Shown here: piece by piece, positions 5,416 through 10,251 of the stretch | How the letters are laid out: each line of letters begins with the position of its first letter | Position numbering within the stretch: the stretch's first letter is position 1 | From: Clostridia bacterium | Lineage (GTDB): Bacteria > Bacillota > Clostridia > Oscillospirales > Butyricicoccaceae | Assembly (NCBI GenBank): GCA_017407765.1 | Contig: JAFQVZ010000302.1 | Coordinates: 1 to 10,251 of the forward strand | DNA: 10,251 nucleotides | Direction: 5' to 3' | Position numbers and translations under genes: made by a program | Notes under the pieces: model-generated | Told to the model about the DNA's origin: nothing | The model's input: only the letters and a program-made list of their open reading frames with translations | The model's database searches: none

Positions 5416-6363
5416 ATGGCAAATCTTACACCCGAAGTAAAAAAGGCTCTTAAGGGCCGCGGCTATGTCATCACAAACGATGGCGAGCATTTTATCGCAA
5501 GAGTAATCACAGTTGACGGCACACTGACAGCCGAAGAGATGAACAAGCTCTCGGAAGCTGCCGTCAAGTTCGGCAACGGCACAGTTGCCATGACATCCCG
5601 TATGACAGTCGAAGTCCAGGGCATCCCCTATGAGAATATCGAGGCTTTTGACGAGTTCATCGGCGAAGCCGGCCTCTACACAGGCGGCACAGGCGCACGC
5701 GTCCGCCCCATCGTTCCCTGCAAGGGCACAGTCTGCATCCACGGCCTCATCGACACACAGGCTCTGGCACGCGAGCTGCACGAGACCTTCTATAAGGGCT
5801 GGTATGATGTCAAGCTGCCCCACAAGTTCAAGATCGGCGTTGGCGGATGTCCCAACAACTGCATCAAGCCCGGCCTGAATGACTTCGGCATCATGGGCCA
5901 GCGCGTTCCCGAGTATGAGCAGGACGACTGCATGGGCTGCAAGAAGTGCGGCGTTATCGACGTCTGCCCCATCAAGGCTGCTTCTATGAACGAAGATGGC
6001 GTTATGGAGATCAACAAGGACCTCTGCAACAACTGCGGCAAGTGCATCGATGCATGCCACTTTGACTGCATCTCTGAGAAGAAGGTCGGCTATAAGATCA
6101 TGGTCGGCGGTATCTGGGGCAAGCGCCAGCGCCTGGCTACAGTTATCGACGAGGTCTATACAAAGGAAGAGCTCTTCAAGATGGTCGAGAAGGCTCTGCT
6201 GCTCTATCGTGAGCAGGGCGAGACCGGCGAGCGCTTCGGTATGTTCATCGAGCGTATCGGCACAGAGAACTTCATCGCTCAGCTGAAGAGCGACGATGTC
6301 CTTGAGCGCAAGGAAGCTATCCTCGCAGCTGATCTGCATACAAACAGCAAGGCTACCTGCTAA
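5416..6363 (+). CDS. Small siroheme/4Fe-4S sulfite (or nitrite) reductase with two ferredoxin clusters, AsrC-like
   Basis: This 315-residue one-subunit reductase belongs to the nitrite/sulfite reductase superfamily and resembles AsrC; it would reduce sulfite to sulfide (six electrons) or a similar oxyanion in the cytoplasm. The ferredoxin-like half-domain (about 15-85) ends in 'TSRMTVEVQGI', with R62 a likely substrate-site arginine. 'TGGTGARVRPI' (89-99) follows. The siroheme-linked 4Fe-4S ligands appear to be C102 and C107, then C145 and C149 ('GGCPNNC'), with K137 and K139 of 'LPHKFKI' matching the lysines that contact sulfite in this superfamily. An inserted two-cluster ferredoxin has C172-C175-C178-C184-P and C204-C207-C210-C214. 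The first cysteine pair is CX4C rather than the usual CX5C. AGGAG at 5401-5405 lies ten bases before the ATG. No asrA or asrB gene is present, so the upstream flavoprotein or a free ferredoxin may supply electrons. TTA, CTA and TCA codons are absent up to at least 6339. Substrate is not proven by sequence; the fold is. Confidence 0.87.
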   Translation: MANLTPEVKKALKGRGYVITNDGEHFIARVITVDGTLTAEEMNKLSEAAVKFGNGTVAMTSRMTVEVQGIPYENIEAFDEFIGEAGLYTGGTGARVRPIVPCKGTVCIHGLIDTQALARELHETFYKGWYDVKLPHKFKIGVGGCPNNCIKPGLNDFGIMGQRVPEYEQDDCMGCKKCGVIDVCPIKAASMNEDGVMEINKDLCNNCGKCIDACHFDCISEKKVGYKIMVGGIWGKRQRLATVIDEVYTKEELFKMVEKALLLYREQGETGERFGMFIERIGTENFIAQLKSDDVLERKEAILAADLHTNSKATC

Positions 6364-6378
6364 GCTTAAAACAAAACC

Positions 6379-6405
6379 AAAGGCTCCCCTCGGGGAGCCT
6401 TTTTT
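6379..6405 (+). terminator. Strong intrinsic terminator of the sulfur operon
   Basis: AAAGGCTCCC pairs with GGGAGCCTTT (10 bp, 6379-6388 with 6393-6402) across a CTCG tetraloop, with a T-run to 6405. It lies 15 bases after the siroheme reductase stop and separates that unit from the 6472 gene. Confidence 0.93.
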
Positions 6406-6406
6406 G

Positions 6407-6435
6407 TTGTAAAAAGTCGTTTACTATGCTAAACT
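6407..6435 (+). promoter_or_regulatory. Possible promoter of the 6472 gene, abutting the terminator
   Basis: TTGTAA (6407-6412), a 17-base spacer and TAAACT (6430-6435) match the sigma-A boxes at four of six bases each. TATGCT at 6425-6430 is another -10 candidate. A short dyad GTTTA-N6-TAAAC (6419-6434) covers the same place and could be an operator. Some promoter must lie here because the preceding terminator is strong, but the exact boxes are uncertain. Confidence 0.38.
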
Positions 6436-6471
6436 GTATTCATCCCCATCGCATAAAGGAGAAAAAACACA

Positions 6472-7818
6472 ATGGCTGTTAATATAGAGATCCCCTTTGA
6501 TCCCGATAATATGCCCGATCTTTCGATCGCGGCTCTTGCCGCCTTCGAAAACCTCAGCTACGGCACATTAGACCAGAACTATTGCCTTCAGATCGGGGTG
6601 ACCGGCGATCACAACGTCCTCTACAGCGAAGAACGCATAGGACGCGGCTTTGACCTCACCGTCGAGTTCGACCATATCCATATTTCCCTCGCCCTGCCCA
6701 ACACTCCTCATGATATCGAACTGGCCTATCGCTTCACCCTTAAGCTGTGCGAATACACCGGCACCGACAGCTTCTTCCGTGACAATGAAGAGATTTTTAT
6801 TGATGAAGCCCAGGGCCTTGTTACTCTTGACCTACAAGCAAGCATAAATGCCATGAACAAGATGGCAGGCGACGTTATATCGGGCGAAAAGGACAATATG
6901 GGCGTTTTCGGCGCTCTCTATCCCATCTTTCTCGGCCGCAAAGAGCTTGAGCTGGTGGGCGGCACCCTTCAGGGCCTCGAGGAATACCTACATGCGGTTC
7001 AGGCAACCGACATTTTCTATGCCGGTCCCCGATTCTATAAAATGAAAAGCGGCGATATCGTCGGCCTTTACTTTGTTGGTGAAAACATAGAGACTGTTAT
7101 CCCAACAAATCCCCTCCCGCCCTTCTATAAGATGGACGATGTAAGAGCCTACTATGTTCACCTGCCCGACGCCATAAACGTGCCTTTCGAGGCCGTGATC
7201 AACCATGTGCGTGATGCCGATTTCTTCGACTTCAACCACATCAGGATAAAGCTGGATGCCCATGATATTGCAAAACTGGCGGGCGAAAGTGCAGTGGATC
7301 TCAATACCGGCGACCCTATAGAAGTAAAATACTGGGGCAAGCCCTTTGACAACGGATTTGACCATCTCCATAAGATCCATGAGATGAGACTGATGACCCC
7401 CGAGCTGTCGGCATGGAGCCATCTTGCAGTATTTCTGCGCTGGAGCTATGAAAAAGGCCTGCTCAGCCAAGCCCTGCTGGAGGCTCTGCCCGAGCTTCCC
7501 GAGATCATAGAGAGCAGGACCGTCGACCTCAGAAGTATAATCTGCGAGAATCCCGTATTCGGCGGAGGACTCAAGACAATGCATTTTTCCGACGAGGCTC
7601 TGCCCTTTGTAAAGAAGTTTTATTCTTTCAGCAATAACGGTTTCCCTGCCTGCGTCGACGCTCACGCAGAGGCAGTCCTCGGCAGCATCAAATACCACTG
7701 CGCCGAATATCAGAATGAAGCCTATCTCTTTGTCCCCTATGGCGAGGCCTTTCACGAAGGTCTCGCAGCCTATATCGAAAAGGCATGGGACGAGTTTAAT
7801 TCAGATAAACAGAAATAA
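6472..7818 (+). CDS. Uncharacterised 448-residue cytoplasmic protein, immunity/DUF-like architecture
   Basis: I do not recognise a function. The protein is soluble and acidic, with no signal peptide, membrane segment or catalytic signature. It seems to have two parts. Residues about 30-240 include 'GRGFDLTVEFDHIHISLAL' and alternating strands and helices that weakly recall DUF4299-type proteins. Residues about 285-405 include 'WSHLAVFLRWSYEKGLLS' (315-332), which resembles the helix block of DUF7832-type domains ('HIGMFLAWCI..GLIS' pattern). Such domains often occur among polymorphic-toxin immunity and stress proteins. Both likenesses come from memory of motif patterns and could be wrong. AAGGAG at 6456-6461 lies ten bases before the ATG. 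The peptidase gene begins 19 bases after the stop with no terminator between, so the two are probably one operon. Codon use looks like that of its neighbours, and nothing suggests recent transfer. Confidence 0.8.
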   Translation: MAVNIEIPFDPDNMPDLSIAALAAFENLSYGTLDQNYCLQIGVTGDHNVLYSEERIGRGFDLTVEFDHIHISLALPNTPHDIELAYRFTLKLCEYTGTDSFFRDNEEIFIDEAQGLVTLDLQASINAMNKMAGDVISGEKDNMGVFGALYPIFLGRKELELVGGTLQGLEEYLHAVQATDIFYAGPRFYKMKSGDIVGLYFVGENIETVIPTNPLPPFYKMDDVRAYYVHLPDAINVPFEAVINHVRDADFFDFNHIRIKLDAHDIAKLAGESAVDLNTGDPIEVKYWGKPFDNGFDHLHKIHEMRLMTPELSAWSHLAVFLRWSYEKGLLSQALLEALPELPEIIESRTVDLRSIICENPVFGGGLKTMHFSDEALPFVKKFYSFSNNGFPACVDAHAEAVLGSIKYHCAEYQNEAYLFVPYGEAFHEGLAAYIEKAWDEFNSDKQK

Positions 7819-7837
7819 CCCTGACCGGAGGTAAAAA

Positions 7838-10251
7838 ATGGACACAAACAAGATCATTCACGGCTTTCGCCACATTGCTGACCGTCAGATAAGCGAGCTC
7901 AAGGCTGTACTCAGGCAGTTTGAACATGAAAAAACCGGCGCACGCCTGCTGTGGCTCGACCGCGACGACGAAAACAAGACCTTTGCCATTGCTTTCCGCA
8001 CCCTGCCCGAAGACGATACCGGTGTTTTCCATATCCTCGAACATTCGGTCCTGTGCGGCTCGGAGCGCTATCCCACAAAGGAACCCTTTGTCGAGCTGCT
8101 CAAGAGCTCGATGCAGACCTTCCTCAACGCTTTCACCTTCCCCGACAAGACGGTCTATCCCGTTTCCAGCCGAAACGACCAGGATTTTCTCAACCTGATG
8201 CGCGTTTATCTCGATGCCACCCTGCATCCCCTCATCTACCGCCGCCCCGAGATCTTCCATCAGGAGGGCTGGCACTATGAGTTCGACGAGAATGGACAGC
8301 CCTCTTATAAAGGTGTTGTTTTCAACGAGATGAAGGGCGCTTTTGCCTCGCCCGACAACCCCGTTGAAAACGAGACCTTCCGCCTGCTCTTCCCCGATAA
8401 CTGCTACCGCTATGATTCGGGCGGAGACCCCGAGCATATACCCGAGCTTACATACGAGCAGTTCCTTGACTGCCACCGCCGCTGCTATCACCCCTCCAAT
8501 TCCTATATCTTCCTCGACGGCAGAATAGACCTTGATAAGGCCCTCTCGGTCATTGGCGGCGAATATCTCGATGGCTTCGAGCGCCGCGACGACCAGCCTC
8601 AGTTTGTCATGCAGGCTCCCGTCTGTCCCGAACCGGCAACAGCCTATTACGAGATCTCGAAAAATGACGATGAGACTGACCGCGCAAGAATGGTGTGGGG
8701 CTATGTTATCGGCGACCATACGAGCCGCGAGACCGTGATCGCAATGAATCTTCTTGCCGATGCCATCTGCGGCAACAACCAGGCTCCCCTTACACAGAAG
8801 CTCCTGTCGGAAGGCCTCGCGCAGGATGTTTCGATCTCGGTCATGGACGGCCTGCTGCAGCCCTATGTTATCCTTGATGTAAATAACATGAAGGAAGAAA
8901 ACGCTGCCCTTGTTGAAAAGACGGTGCGTGAGGAGCTTGAGCGCCTTGCAAACGAAGGCCTCGACCACAGCAATATTGCTGCTGCCCTTGCAAATATGGA
9001 GTTCAACCAGCGCGAACATGACTTTGGCTATTTTACTCAGGGCATCGGCTTTGCCCTCAGTGCCCTTGACAGCTGGCTATATGGCGGCGACCCTGCGCAG
9101 AATCTCGAGATCGGAGATGTATTTGACCACCTCAATGCCGAACTGGAAAAGGGCTATTTTGAAAACCTGCTCAGAAAGGTCTTCCTTGAAAACGACCACT
9201 CCTGCCAGGTGACCATCCTCCCCTCCAAGACCCTCGGCGACGAGACCCGCGAGAAAGAGGCTCTGCGCCTCAAGGCCGCAAAGGAAAGCTGGACTTCCGA
9301 TGAAGAAAAGGCACTCCATGTACTTCAGGCAAAGCTCGAGGCCTTCCAGCAGGCAAGCGACAGCCCCGAGGACATTGCCAAGCTGCCTAAGCTCAGCCTT
9401 AGCGACATTGCCCCTCAGCCCGAGAACTTCCCCATCAAGGAAACCACCCTTGATGGCCATACTCTGCTTCTCCATCCTATCGCAACCAGCGGCATCGACT
9501 ATATCAATCTCTATTTTGATGTCAGCGACCTGCCTCAGGACAAGCTCAGCCTGCTTTCGTTCATGACCGGCCTGCTGGGCAAGCTTCCAACAAAGGTACA
9601 TGATGCCTCCGAGCTCCAGCGCCTCAGCAAGCTCTATTTCGGCGGCCTTTCCTTCTCGGTAGAATCCTATAATAAGGTAAATGATCCCGAAAGCTGCAAG
9701 ACATATCTCTGCGTTTCGATGAGCGCCCTTGAAACCAAGCTCTCCGACGCTGCCGCCATCGCAGCCGAGATCCTTACCTCCACTCTCTTCACCGATGATG
9801 CCATGATCCACGAGCTGCTTAATCAGGCGCACACAGCCATTGAACAGTCGATCATCCGCTCGGGCAGCAGCTATGCCACCGTCCGCGTTTCGGCTGGCTA
9901 TTCGGCCACCGGCTTCGTTCAGGAGCATACCGCAGGCTTCACTTATTGCCAGTGGCTCAAGGAGCTCAAGGGCAGCTTTGAAGAACGTGCAGCCTCGCTG
10001 CGCAGCGAGCTCGACGAGCTGGCCGGCGCTGTATTCGAGAGCGCACGACTTACCCTTTCCATCACCGGCACCGATGCAAGCGCTTCCGAAAAGCTTGCAT
10101 CTCTCATCAAGGCCCTTCCCGAAGGCGAAAAGAAGGAGTACGTCTCCTCTGTCGCTCCCTGGGGCCTGCGCCATGAGGGTATCGTTATTCCCGCCGATAT
10201 TTCCTTTGCCGTTATCGGTGGAAGTCTCCTCGACCACGGCGGCCGCTATGA
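7838..10251 (+). CDS. Insulinase-family M16C metallopeptidase (presequence protease-like), C-terminus cut off
   Basis: This zinc peptidase of the M16C group (PreP/falcilysin-like) degrades peptides inside a closed two-half chamber; bacterial members are thought to clear free peptides. The inverted zinc motif HXXEH is at 65-69 ('HILEHSVLCGS'), with H65 and H69 as ligands and E68 as catalytic base. The third ligand is probably E164 in 'VVFNEMKG', 95 residues after H69, close to the spacing in mitochondrial PreP. Other M16C blocks include 'SSMQTFLNAFTFPDKTVYP' (90-108) and 'PEIFHQEGWHYEF' (137-149). A long helical linker follows around residue 480, then the start of the second half ('YINLYFDVSDLP'). 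About 804 residues are visible; the family is usually near 970, so some 150-200 are missing at the right edge, where the frame is still open. The ATG at 7838 has GGAGG six bases upstream. No signal peptide is seen, so it is cytoplasmic. It follows the 6472 gene closely. Confidence 0.92.
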   Translation, partial: MDTNKIIHGFRHIADRQISELKAVLRQFEHEKTGARLLWLDRDDENKTFAIAFRTLPEDDTGVFHILEHSVLCGSERYPTKEPFVELLKSSMQTFLNAFTFPDKTVYPVSSRNDQDFLNLMRVYLDATLHPLIYRRPEIFHQEGWHYEFDENGQPSYKGVVFNEMKGAFASPDNPVENETFRLLFPDNCYRYDSGGDPEHIPELTYEQFLDCHRRCYHPSNSYIFLDGRIDLDKALSVIGGEYLDGFERRDDQPQFVMQAPVCPEPATAYYEISKNDDETDRARMVWGYVIGDHTSRETVIAMNLLADAICGNNQAPLTQKLLSEGLAQDVSISVMDGLLQPYVILDVNNMKEENAALVEKTVREELERLANEGLDHSNIAAALANMEFNQREHDFGYFTQGIGFALSALDSWLYGGDPAQNLEIGDVFDHLNAELEKGYFENLLRKVFLENDHSCQVTILPSKTLGDETREKEALRLKAAKESWTSDEEKALHVLQAKLEAFQQASDSPEDIAKLPKLSLSDIAPQPENFPIKETTLDGHTLLLHPIATSGIDYINLYFDVSDLPQDKLSLLSFMTGLLGKLPTKVHDASELQRLSKLYFGGLSFSVESYNKVNDPESCKTYLCVSMSALETKLSDAAAIAAEILTSTLFTDDAMIHELLNQAHTAIEQSIIRSGSSYATVRVSAGYSATGFVQEHTAGFTYCQWLKELKGSFEERAASLRSELDELAGAVFESARLTLSITGTDASASEKLASLIKALPEGEKKEYVSSVAPWGLRHEGIVIPADISFAVIGGSLLDHGGRY

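Noticed and set aside
5311..6339. A 342-codon minus-strand frame opposite the siroheme reductase
   Set aside because: It has the same codon-bias origin, overlaps another shadow frame, and shows no ribosome binding site or domain.
7920..8280. Overlapping plus-strand frames inside the peptidase gene that might suggest a frameshift
   Set aside because: The main peptidase frame is uninterrupted from 7838 to the window end; these are out-of-frame shadows.
7796..10237. Two long minus-strand frames (407 and 386 codons) opposite the M16C peptidase
   Set aside because: Both are codon-aligned with the peptidase gene, whose HXXEH motif, Glu ligand and ribosome binding site are convincing.

Overview
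The window looks like chromosomal DNA from an anaerobic Gram-positive bacterium of the class Clostridia, most likely a gut Ruminococcaceae/Oscillospiraceae relative. This rests on strong AGGAGG-type ribosome binding sites, consensus sigma-A promoters, tight hairpin terminators and the gene families present (YitT, Amidase_6, an M16C presequence-protease-like peptidase, and a clostridial siroheme/4Fe-4S reductase). I saw no mobile element, RNA gene, CRISPR array or tandem repeat. Seven protein genes fill almost all of the window; the two outer ones are cut by its edges.

Layout. Positions 1-1272 (+) hold the C-terminal part of a type IIA topoisomerase A subunit (GyrA/ParC family). It converges on a bidirectional terminator (about 1280-1317) shared with a minus-strand YitT-family membrane protein (1324-1920), which starts at TTG and has a textbook promoter at 1943-1971. 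A short region then leads to a plus-strand cytoplasmic Amidase_6 protein (2074-2574) with its own terminator. Next come a LysR-type regulator (2723-3601) with a near-consensus promoter overlapped by an inverted repeat, a FAD/NAD(P)H CoA-disulfide/persulfide reductase fused to a C-terminal rhodanese domain (3743-5374), and a small siroheme reductase with two ferredoxin clusters (5416-6363). A strong terminator closes that unit. The last unit is a 448-residue protein I cannot assign (6472-7818), followed after 19 bases by an insulinase-family M16C metallopeptidase (7838 to the window end, incomplete).

How the genes may work together. The most interesting part is 2600-6410: a LysR regulator, a rhodanese-fused flavin disulfide/persulfide reductase and a one-subunit siroheme reductase, bounded by terminators. 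It reads as a compact sulfur-reducing module. The flavoprotein would handle CoA- or glutathione-type persulfides and disulfides, and the siroheme protein would reduce sulfite or a related oxyanion without the usual AsrA/AsrB partners. The parts are recognisable; their coupling is inference. The unassigned 6472 gene paired with a peptidase is the second point of interest.
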